64,000 nucleotides of DNA. Source: Vespula vulgaris. Lineage: Eukaryota; Arthropoda; Insecta; Hymenoptera; Vespidae. The notes under the pieces are model-generated. The model was not told where the DNA came from and did not search any database. It worked only from the letters and a program-made list of their open reading frames with translations. Shown in pieces: positions 14,111 through 25,100 of this stretch; the stretch's first letter is position 1; each line of letters starts with the position of its first letter. The stretch is from contig NC_066589.1 of the NCBI RefSeq assembly GCF_905475345.1, positions 9,086,501 through 9,150,500 on the forward strand, given 5' to 3'. The translations under genes were made by a program, and so were the position numbers.

Positions 14111-15547
14111 GTAGTACTTGCGCTATATAATTACATATATAACTTAGATATAGATTTCGATATTTTGCAAGTACTACCGACCCAGGTCCCACCGCGTGGA
14201 GGTAGCCGCATCTGGGGACCCACGAGCTAACGGGGACTCTAATCTCTAAGATTCGCGAGACCGGCGTGAGCAAATAATCGCCGAACAAATAAAACGAAGT
14301 CCCCGGTAGGACTTTTAATCGCGCTCGGACACTCACGTGAATGTCCGAATGACTCTATTATAAAATACGCATTACCGGCGTAATTTTATCTATATATCAA
14401 GCAAATAAATCTAAGTCCACGGTAGGACACTTAATTCGCGCCCGAACACTCACGTGGTGTTAGTACAACGGTAACTCTACTCTAAAATCCGCGTTCCCGG
14501 TGTTCGCGAGGTAACATGAGCGAACAGAGACATCGAGTCCGCAACGGTATCCTACTAGGGATGACGTTGAGGCCGTCAGCCTCGGATGCCCACATCCCGC
14601 CTTTAAGCACGGCCGTCCGTACCTTTCGTATTTCGAACAATAAAACGAAGTCCACGGTAGGACCTTTAATCGCGCCCGAACACTCACGTGAGTGTTAGAA
14701 TAACGGTGGCTCTACTCTAATTCGCGGTCCCGCGGGGTTGCATACACCTCACCATGGACTCAGGTGACTATAGATATAAGGTGGGTCAGTCAACGGACTG
14801 AACATCCTTACAAATAGCCATAAACCATCCTCCTCAGTAGCACATAGACCGTCTCACTCTACAGTCATCCGATGACCGTATCACGACCGGTCATTTATTC
14901 GTTTTTAGCAATCAAACGAAGTCCATTATCGTAGGACTTTTAATCGCGCCCGGGAACACCACGCCTGTGCCCGCCGACACACGCGCAAATGTTCTTTCTA
15001 TCTTACCCGTATTCCCGTCTAACAATCGAATATGAAACAAACCATTCGACGATACATTGAACCTGCGCCGATGTATCGAAATCAGTGAAGAACAGAAGAA
15101 GAGGAAGAGAAAGAGAAGAAAAGGAAGCCGGAACGTGCGCGCATGTTAAAACGACAGAACTCGGAAAGAAGGAGAGAAAAGAATATCCGTAAGATGGAGA
15201 GAAAGACGTGAAAAAGATGGAATTGAAAAGAAGAGAAGAGAAGAGAAAAGAAAAGAAATGATGGACCCGATCAAAACGAGAGTACGGAAATCGAGCTGGA
15301 TTTTTCGGTACTGAAAGGAGACCCGCACAGAAGCCCACGCCCATGAGCCCTTCCCATGGGTCCCACCCGATAGAAACTATAATAATTAATCTCCAATAAT
15401 TATTTCAATTATTAAATAGCTGTGCTTTTCGATAAATGTGAATTTACTGCTGAATATACGGAAAGAATAAGAAAGAATGTAAAATGTATGTCCTTCGATG
15501 TTGAATTTGGTATTACACAGAAGAAATTTTAGAGAAGTCTTAAAGAA
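14095..15547 (+). repeat. Array module 5
   Basis: The head stem is perfect over 13 bp: CGGTAGTACTTGC with GCAAGTACTACCG. Three body subunits follow, each with its own AGTCC/GGAC hairpin and an ACACTCACGTG-type palindrome near 14328, 14445 and 14678. It ends in a GA-rich tract (15080-15260) and the C-run segment near 15325-15370. It is a multi-body version of the same module. Confidence 0.7.
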
Positions 15548-16557
15548 CGCAGCCATTCGCTCGGCAATACTTGCACACCATAAGATTTTGACGAAACGCA
15601 AGTACTTCCGACCCAGGTCCCACCGCGTGGAGGTTGCTGCAGTTGGAGACCCACGGGCTAACGGGGTCTCTACTCTAAATTTCGCGTGACCAGCGTGATC
15701 AAATAATCGGCGTTCTATAAAACGAAGTCCCCGGTAGGACTTTTAATCGCGCCCGAACACTCCCGTGAGTGTTAGAATAACGATGACTCTATTCTAAATT
15801 CGCGTTCGCGGCGTCCACGTACCAACCGAGAATTCAGGCGGCTAACTGGAGGAGGGTCAGTCCACGCTTACGGATAGCAGATCCATACCACTCGGCAGCA
15901 CACGAACCGACACACGACCGGTCATTTATTCGTTTTAACAATCAAACGAAGTCCATTACCGTAGGACTTTTAATCGCGCCCGAGAACACCACGCCTATGC
16001 CCGCCGACAGACGCGCAAGTGTTCTTCCTATCCTACCCGTATTCCGCGCGGATATATCGAGATTCGCGAAGAAGAGAAGAAGAGAAAGAGAAGAAGAGAA
16101 GAAGCAAATGAGAAGAGAAGAAAACAAGAGTGTGCGCACACGTGAGAAGGATGAAGCAGAAAAGAAAGGAAAGAAAAGAATATCCGTAAGATGCAATAGA
16201 ACATAGGCCCCTGTGAAAACGATGAAATTAGAAAGAAAATATGGACATGGAAAAGAAAAGAAAAGAAAAGAAAAGACATACCCGAGCAAAACCAGAGTAC
16301 GAAAATCCAGCTCGATTATTCGGTACTGAAGGAAGGAGACCCGCACAGAAGCCCACGCCCAAGGGCCCATCCCAAGGGACCCACCCGACAGAAACAATAA
16401 TAATTAATTATTATAAAATTATATTTTTGAATAAATAAAAATGAAAGAGCGCATTTATTGCAGAATATATGGAAGATGTACGAATGAACGTAAATTGAAC
16501 GTACTTCGAAATTTAGTTGGAATTTGATAGAGAAAATCTTGGAAAAATCTTGAAGAA
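15548..16557 (+). repeat. Array module 6
   Basis: Head stem arms CGGCAATACTTGC and GCAAGTACTTCCG have two mismatches. The body is very close to module 1 (same CGTGACCGGCGTGATC and ACCAACCGAGAATTC segments). A GA-rich tract lies at about 16060-16280 and the C-run segment at 16340-16390. Confidence 0.7.
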
Positions 16558-17880
16558 TGCAGCCATTCGCTCGGTAATACTTGCAGTCTATGAGTTTCCG
16601 ATGTATCACAAGTACTTCCGACCCAGGTCCCACCGCGTGGAGGTTGCTGCACTTTGGGACCCACGGGCTAACGGGGACTCTACTCTAAAATCCGCGAACC
16701 GAGATGCCTTTCCGCTTCGGGAGCTTCGGGCTTCTCAGCAAACTGGAGATGTATAAAACCCCGCTTACAGATTGCTCCACTGTCCACACCGTCGGCTTCA
16801 GACATCTCGAGACACGACCGGTCGTGTCTATCATTCGTTATTTCAAAGATCAAAACGAAGTCCTCGATAGGACTAAATCTCGCGATCGCGAACACCCACG
16901 CGCGTGCCGGCCGTCATGCACGTGAGTGTTTTCCCTATTATTCGCGTACGGAAGCAAGGAGACATACCCTTCCTGCATATAATAAAGATTATATGCAGAG
17001 AGGTTCCTTTAACTTCCGTGTAAAAATCCCACGATGATAGGTCCAGCGATCACCTAACTGGAAACAGAAAAAGAGATAATTATATGCAAAAATAATATGC
17101 AATAATATATGGAAAAAGCTATTTATATATATAAATACATTTAAAATCAAAATACAATTAAATAATAATATTAATAATTAATAAATAAATTAATGATTAA
17201 ATAAAATAAAATAAAAAAACAAATATACAATTAAAACCCGTGTAAAAATTAATTTCACGTTGATCGGTCCTTCCATGATCTAACCTGAAACAGAGAAAGA
17301 ATATAAAAAGAAATGAATATATCAGCAAAAATTAAAAAGATAATAAAAATTAAATATAAAAGCTAAAATTATATGCAAAATAATATACAAAAACTTTCCT
17401 GTAATAATTTATTTTCACGATGATTGGTCTCTCGATGATCGGTCTCTCGATAGTCTAACCTGAAACAGAAAAAAGTAAAAGAATAAGTGAAAAGAAAAAA
17501 GAAAAAAGAGAAGAGGAAAAGAAAAGAAAAGAAACACGGATCATGTCCGAGAGAAAGATAGAACTCAGAACAATGGATAATTATCTCGAAGATCATTTCA
17601 CTAGACAAAATTCAGAGTACCATAAATGAGTTTAATTTTATCCCTAGAAAGAGAACGAAACCCGCCTAAGGCCCACACCCGAGGGCCCCACCCAAGGGTC
17701 CCACCCGAGAGAAGCTAAAATAATTAATCTCGAATGATTGTTTCAACTATTACATAGCTATGCGTTTCAATGAATAGAAATGACTGTGAATTTATTGCTG
17801 AATGTATCGAAGATGTTAGAAATAATGTAAAATATAATTTGGAATTACATAGAAAAGATTTTGAAAAATTCTTTGAAATG
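16558..17880 (+). repeat. Array module 7 (near-copy of module 3)
   Basis: The head differs from module 3, but from about 16617 onward it is almost identical to it at an offset of about 4960 bp. The palindrome is at 16810-16829 and the 11-bp hairpin at 16973-16998. The C-run segment is at 17660-17710. Confidence 0.8.
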
Positions 17881-19070
17881 TGCAGTCATTTGCTCGGTAA
17901 TACTTGTATCCCATAAAATTTCGATGTATCTACAAGTATCACCGACCCAGGTCCCACCGCGTGGAGGTTGCTGCACTTTGGGACCCACGGGCTAACGGGG
18001 AATCTACTCTAAAATCCGCGAACCGAGATGCCTTTCCGCTTCGGGAGCTTCGGGCTTCTCAGCAAACTGGAGATGTATAAAACCCCGCTTACAGATTGCT
18101 CCACTGTCCACACCGTCGGCTTCAGACATCTCGAGACACGACCGGTCGTGTCTATCTTTCGATGTTTCAAAGAACAAAACGAAGTCCTCGGTAGGACTAA
18201 ATCTCGCGTTCGCGAACACCCACGCGCGTGCCGGCCGTCACGCGCGTGAGTGTTTTCCCTATCTTTCGCGTACGGAAGCAAGGAGACATACCCTCCCTGC
18301 ATATAACAAAAATTATATGCAGAGAGGTTCCATTAACTTCCGTGTAAAAATCCCACGATGATTAGTCCCTCGATTACCTAACCTGAAACAGACAAAGAAT
18401 AAAGGAAGAGAATAATATAAAAGCAAAAATTAAACAGGTAACATAAACTAAATATAAAAGCAAAAATTAGAAATAATAAAAATTAAATATAAAAGCAAAA
18501 ATTAAACAGGTAACATAAATTAAATATAAAAGCAAAAATTAAAAAGATAACAAAAATTAAATATAAAAGCAAAAATTAAAAAGATTAGAAAAATTAAATA
18601 TAAGAGTAAAAATTATATGCAAAAAGACATTTAATTCAAAAACTTTCCTGTAAAAATTTAATTTCATGATGATCGATCCCTGGATGATCCCTCGCTCGAT
18701 GATCGCTCCCTCGATGATCTAACCTGAAAGAGAAAAAGAGTTACAAAATGATTAGAAAAAGATAAATAGAAAAGAGGAAAGGAAAAGAAGAAGAGAAGAA
18801 GTGAAAAAGAGTATTTGCATAAGTGTGAGTGAGAAAATTAGAATTCGGAGCGATTGATATGCATCTCGAAGATCGTTTCACTCGAGGAAAATCAGAGTAC
18901 TAGAATTGAGTTTCACTTTTCCCTAGTGAAAGAACGAAACCCGCCTAAAGCCCACACCCGAGGGCCCCTCCCAAGGGTCCCACCCGAGAGAAGACAGAGT
19001 AATTAATCAACAATTTAATCAACAATTTAAAATAATTATTTAAACTATAATACGCAGCCATGCGCTGAGT
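16611..19070 (+). repeat. Right copy of recent segmental duplication inside the array
   Basis: Near-identical partner of 11654-14110. It ends in a broken module head (19053 onward, CGCAGCCATGCGCTGAGT) that keeps the first arm's outline but has no pairing second arm, so the array stops there. Confidence 0.85.
17881..19052 (+). repeat. Array module 8 (near-copy of module 4)
   Basis: Nearly identical to module 4 throughout (offset 4958 bp), including the head, palindrome (18134-18153), hairpin (18297-18322), about 37-bp AT-rich subrepeats (18410-18612) and closing C-run segment (18935-18990). Confidence 0.8.
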
Positions 19071-19090
19071 AATACTGGAATCCTATTAGG

Positions 19091-20940
19091 TATCCTTCCT
19101 GTAAAAGTGAGCGGAGAATATGGTATATATTTAAATGTTCTTATTTCATTTGTATGTGCACCTTCGTTCAGTGCAATTTCGGTGTTTTCCGCAATTGCAT
19201 TTTCTTATTCTGTGCACTTTTAGTTAGTGCACCTTCAGTGGTCCTCACAATTGCCATATTTTAAACGTTTCGAAATTATTACTTTAATATGAAACTTGAT
19301 TTTATAAAAATAATATTACGAATTCAATTGAACTTTAGAAAAGAAAAATACACAAAAATTTGTTACTCGACTTTAATAATATCAATATATAAAGTACGTA
19401 AAAATTCTATTCGCGTACGCGTGGCAATGTGAGAAGGGAGACGGAATGTCACGTCGTTTCAGTTTCTGGAAATTACATTATTATTATTCTATAAGAGCAT
19501 TTTGAGTGACAACATGGTAAAATTAAATTATGACTAAGAGCCATTTTCGAAGAGTTCTGTAAAACTTTCGAAAATAACTCAATAGTCTAATAGTTGCCCT
19601 CTTGAGCCACAATTTGTGGGGGCCTCTTCGGCAGATAGCCTCTTCTTTGCTTCGTGCCCTAACAACTACTATAGATCATTTGAACTATCGTCAATGTCAA
19701 GAAATTAAAACCATCAATTATTCTAAAACGTGGAAGAAAACTAATAAATCTAACGCAACTCTAAAGCAATCCTGAAACGAAAAATCGAGAAAGCACAGAA
19801 AGAGATACAGGAATTAATATATTAATTGCTGAAAATCCTATGCTAAAAATTGATTAAGTTATTCTATGTTCTACGCATTATGATTCTACAAGTCTCTTTG
19901 TCTTTTATCAAAGATTCTACTCTACTTTATTCTTTCAAAAGCAATGACTCTACTTTATTCCTTCAAAATCAATGACTCTACTGAGACTTTTCTTTTATTA
20001 ATAAAACTAATTAATCTTTAATTAAAAATTTAATGAAAAATCATTGGACGCTCTTTCTTACAAGCAATTATTCGAATTATTGGAAAACAAATTATACAAT
20101 TTCGCTTGTAATCCAGAGACTATCCATCGCGAATGTCTTCTAGCTTGTTAATTATTAAAATTCACGAATATCGTGATACTTTACTATTTTCGTGAGAGAA
20201 TTATTTAAAAATGAGTTTAAATATTCAAAATTTCAAATAATTATAATTAACGCGTTTAAACAAGAAGACTCTATCCTGATCTAATAAATAAATCAAAAAA
20301 TAACGAACCATTCACGAATAAATCTCCGAAGAAATTTATCCGTGGTCACTCATTGCTCTTCTACTAATTAATTACAACCAATCACCCGTGCCGATTCGGA
20401 CCTTTCGTCCTCGACATGATTGAGTGATCAGAGGGATTTAAAAATTAACTTACTACTTGAGAAGTTCTGCGATGGCTCCAAAACACTGGACCGCGATTTA
20501 GGTCGAAATTGAGGGTGGATGATTTGTAGTTGGTTGAAAATGAGGTAGGTCGACATCGAAGTTGGTCGAGATCCTCTTCAGTGATGCACTGATTCTAATT
20601 CGCGGTAGTTATTTATTAACGAACGATCACTGAATTTATTTCGCGAAACTCTACTATCTTTTATAAGTACAGTCTGTGCGACTGTTAAAAAATCAAAAAA
20701 CTACGAGAACAAACACTGACTCTAAGGACTGCATTGCGCGCAGTCTATGCAAAATCACTTATGATTTAAATCGCGAAACGCGAACGAACAAACACTGCTT
20801 CTATTTCGCGATATTTTTAATTTAGCGATACAAAAATTCGATTACATCATTGCAACGCGCACGACTGCAACGAGGTTCTGAAACAAAAATACAAACGAAA
20901 TAATTAGTATCACTGTTATAACGAAAGCTGTATAAATCAT
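19091..20940. other. Low-repeat spacer between the two arrays
   Basis: No gene recognised. Mostly single-copy AT-rich DNA. Small local duplications are visible, for example GTGCACCTTCGTTCAGTG and GTGCACCTTCAGTGG near 19155-19245, TGACTCTACTTTATTC twice near 19915-19985, and AACAAACACTG twice near 20710 and 20790. Confidence 0.55.
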
Positions 20941-20984
20941 TCAAGAAATATGTAATAGAGGAATACACTTACTTTAAATCTTCG

Positions 20985-22190
20985 TTGAAACTTGTACGAA
21001 CGGCATCCTACGAAAATTTCTAAGTACACTCTTCGAGATAGATTGTCAAATTCCCACGAAGATGTGGAAATTTCTAAGTCCACTCGTGAAGATAGATTTT
21101 CAAAGTCCTCCAAGAGTGAGAAAATTTCTAAGTCCACTCTTGGAGGTAGATTGTCAAAGTTCCACGAAGGTGTGAAAATTTCTAAGTCCCGTCGTGGAGA
21201 TAGATTGTCAAAGTCCTCCGAAAGTGCGAAAATTTCTAAGTCCACTCTTGGAGATAGATTTTCAAAGTCCCCGAAAGTGCGAAATCGAAGTCTGAAACAA
21301 AAGAAATAGTATAGAATTTCGAAAATATGACATATTAGTCATATTTTTTAACATTAACAATATTATATTATACTTGCGTGAACTCTTCGTTAATACTCGC
21401 TCGAGTGGCTCCCTATGAAAATTTCTAAGTCCACTCTTGGAGGTAGATTGTCAAAGTTCCACGAATGTGTGAAAATTTCTAAGTCCTGTCGTGGAGATAT
21501 ATTGTCAAAGTCCCCCGAAAGTGCGAAAATTTCTAAGTCTACTCTTGGAGGTAGATAATCAAAGTTTCACGAAGGTGTGAAAATTTCTAAGTCCACTCGT
21601 GGAGATGGACTGTCAAAGACCGTCGAAGGTAGGAAAATTTCTAAGTCTACACTTGGAGATAAATTTTCAAAGTCCCCGAAAGTGCGAAATCCAAATCTGA
21701 AACAAAGGAAGTAGTATAGAATATTGAAAATATGAGTGATAGAATATTGTACTTGCGTAAACTCTTCGTTAATACTGATACAAATCGCTTCCTGCGAAAA
21801 TTTCTAAGTTCCCTCGTCGAAGTCCAAAACACAACTGAACTAGTAACTGTAAGTCGGACGAAGGTCCGATATTGTTGTCATCTCTCGAGCCTGAGTATCC
21901 CTACTTTGCAATTTTAGTCTAAAATCAAACAAACTGTTGTATATTCGAATTAACTGTTCGTTAATACTTGCACGAATGGCATCCGCGAAAATTTCTAAGT
22001 CCACTTGTGGAGATGAATTTTCAAAGTCCTCCAAGAGTGAGAAAATTTCTAAGTCCACTCATGGAAATAAATTGTCAAAGTTCTCCGAAAGTGCGAAAAT
22101 TTCTAAGTCCTCTCGTGGAGACAGATCTTCAAAGTCCTCCGAGAGTGCGGAATCGAAGTCTGAAACAAAAGAAATAGTATAGAATTACGA
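20985..22190. repeat. 54-bp repeat clusters embedded in 224-bp-type scaffold
   Basis: Clusters of a 54-bp unit (AAAATTTCTAAGTCCACTC, then GGAGATAGATTGTCAAAGTC and a GAAAGTGCG-like end) at about 21010-21295, 21415-21700 and 21985-22165. They are separated by spacers with the ACTCTTCGTTAATACT segment of the neighbouring 224-bp repeat. The unit contains TCCAC-TC-GTGGA, a small hairpin. 54 bp is 18 codons, so frames stay open on both strands across a cluster: K-I-S-K-S on plus, D-L-E-I-F on minus. Frames end at each cluster's edge, so I read this as non-coding. Confidence 0.85.
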
Positions 22191-25100
22191 AACTATTACT
22201 AATATAATATTGTACTTGCATAAACTCTTCGTCAATATTCGCTCGAGTGGCATCCTGCAAAAATTTCTATGTTCCCTCGTCGAAGTCCAAAGCACAACTA
22301 AACTAGTAACTGCAAAAGTCGGTCAAAGGCACGACTCTGTTGTCGTCTTTGGAAGCCGAGTATCCCCACTTCGCATTTACGTCTAAAATTGAATAAACTG
22401 TTGTATATTTAAATTAACTCTTCGTTAATACTTACACGATTGGCACCCTGCGAAAATTTCCAAGTTCTTTTGTCAAAATACAAAGCAAAACTGAAACAGT
22501 AACTGTCAAAGTTGGTCATAAGTTCGATTTTATTGTCGTCACGGGTGCGGGAAGTATACACACTTTACCGGATAATTCTAAAATAAAATAATTCGTATAG
22601 AATATTGAAAGAATGAGTAATATAATTATGTACTTACATTAACTCTTCGTTACTATTTGCGGAGAACGCGTACTGCGAGAACTACGATGCATACTAGTCG
22701 AAATTCAAAGCAAAACTGAAGCAGTAATTGTCAAAGACAGTCGAAGATCAGATTTGTTATTGTCATAGGTGGGGGAACTATCCTCACTACATCATTTAAT
22801 TCTAGAAGAAAACAAATCGTGTAGAATATTGAAACAACGAGTGATATAATTTTGTACTTACATTAACTCTTCTCTATTAATTGCGGAGAATGTATATTGT
22901 AAGAACTGCGATGCGTACTCGTCGAAATTTGAAACAATACTGAACGAGTAGCTATCAAAGACGGTCGAAGGTCCCGTTTGTTATTGTCATAGGTGGGGGA
23001 AGTATCCTGTTTACACCATTTAATTCTGAAACACAACAAATCGTATAGAATATTGAAAGAACGAATGATATAATTTTGTACCCACATTAACTCTTCTTTA
23101 TTAATTGCGGAGAATGTATATTGTGAGAACTGCGATGCGTACTCGTCGAAATTCAAGGCAAAACTGAACAAGTAACTGTCAAAGACGGTCGAAGATCCGA
23201 TTTGTTATTGTCATAGGTGGGGGAAATATCCTCACTACACCATTTAATTCTAGAACAAAACAAATCGTGTAGAATATTGAAACAACGAGTGATATAATTT
23301 TGTACTTACATTAACTCTTCTCTATTAATTGCGGAGAATGTATATTGTAAGAACTGCGATGCGTACTCGTCGAAATTCAAGGCAAAACTGAACCAGTAAC
23401 TGTCAAAGACGGTCGAAGATCCGATTTATTTTTGTTATAGGTGGGGGAAGTATCCTCACTACATCATTTAATTCTAGAACAAGACAAATCGGGTAAAATA
23501 TTGAAAGAGAGAGTGATATAATTTCGTACTTACATTAACTCTTCTCTATTAAGTGCGGAGAATGCGTACTGTGAGAACTGCGATGTGTACTGGTCGAAAT
23601 TCAAGGCAAAACTGAACCAGTAACTGTCAAAGACGGTCGAAGATCCGATTTGTTATTGCCATAGGTGGGGGAAATATCCTCACTACACCATTTAATTCTA
23701 GAACAAAACAAATCGGGTAAAATATTGAAAGAGAGAGTGATATAATTTCGTACTTACATTAACTCTTCTCTATTAAGTGCGGAGAATGCGTACTGTGAGA
23801 ACTGCGATGTGTACTGGTCGAAATTCAAGGCAAAACTGAACCAGTAACTGTCAAAGACGGTCGAAGATCCGATTTGTTATTGTCATAGGTGGGGGAAATA
23901 TCCTCACTACACCATTTAATTCTGAAACACAACAAATCGCATAGAATATTGAAAGAATGAGTGATATAATTCTGTACTTACATTAACTCTTCCCTATTAA
24001 TTGCGGAGAATGCGTACTGCGAGAACTACGATGTGTATTCGTCGAAATTCAAGGCAAAACTGAACCAATAATTGTCAAAGTCAGTCAATGACCCGACTCT
24101 GTTGCCGTCACGGGTGGGAAAGTATCACCACTTCTCGATGTAATTCTAGAACAAAATAATTCGCATAGAATATTGAAAGAATGAGTGATACAATTATGTT
24201 CTTACATTAACTCTTCTTTATTGCTTACGGAGAATGCGTAGTAAGAGAACTGCGATGCCCACTCGTCGAAATTCAAAGCAAGACTGAACCAGTAACTGTC
24301 AAAGTCGGTCGAAGTTCGAACTTTGTTGTCATCACGGGTGGGAAAGTATCCCCACTTCTCGATGTAATTTTAGAACAAAATAATTCGCATAGAATATTGA
24401 AAGAATGAGTGATATAATTATGTTCTTCCATTAACTCTTCTTTATTACTTGTTGAGAATGCGTACTACGGGAACTGCGATATGTACTTGTCGAAATTCAA
24501 AGCAAGACTAGTCCAGGAACTGCCAAAGTCAGTCAATGACCCCACTTTGTTGCCGTCACGGGTGGGAGAGTATCCCCACTTCTCGATGTAATTCTAGAAC
24601 AAAGTACTCGCATAGAATATTGAAAGATGGAGTGATATAATTTCGTACTTACATTAACTCTTCTCTATTACTTGCGGAGAATGCGTACTGTGCGAACTGC
24701 GATGCGTACTCGTCGAAATTCAAGGCAAAACTGAACCAGTAACTGTCAAAGACGGGCTAAGATCCGATTTGTTATTGTCATAGGTGGGGGAAATATCCTC
24801 ACTACACCATTTAATTCTGAAACACAACAAATCGCATAGAATATTGGAAGTACGAGTGATATAATTTCGTACTTACATTAACTCTTCTCTATTAATTGCG
24901 GAGAATGCGTACTGTGAGAACTGCGATGCGTACTCGTCGAAATTCAAGGCAAAACTGAACCAGTAACTGTCAAAGACGGTCGAAGATCCGATTTATTGTT
25001 GTTATAGGTGGGGGAAGTATCCTCACTACATCATTTAATTCTAGAACAAGACAAATCGGGTAAAATATTGAAAGAGAGAGTGATATAATTTCGTACTTAC

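Larger units (their letters stand above)
8640..19090. repeat. Tandem array of hairpin-rich modules (about 1.0-1.9 kb each)
   Basis: Eight full modules and one broken one, in one orientation. Each opens with a fold-back head: TGCAGCCATTCGCTCGGT, then TACTTGC, an AT-rich loop, GCAAGTA, then CCGACCCAGGTCCCACCGCG and GGAGGTTGCTGC. Next comes CTAACGGGGACTCTACTCT and a GC-richer body of stacked short hairpins: AGTCC/GGACT around CGGTA, AACACTC/GAGTGTT, and the palindrome around ACGACCGGTCGT. Each closes with an A-rich tract and a C-run segment (GGCCCACACCCGAGGGCCCC or relatives). There are no transposase or reverse-transcriptase signatures and no long ORF. The boundary after 19090 is where the head loses its pairing. 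It could be a structured non-coding RNA locus or a fold-back satellite. I do not recognise it. Confidence 0.85.

Noticed and set aside
20992..21309. 105-codon plus frame with K-I-S-K-S repeats as a repeat protein
   Set aside because: Open in both strands because the period is 54 bp. It ends at the cluster edge, and the equivalent frames in the next clusters differ. Kept as a finding but not as a gene.
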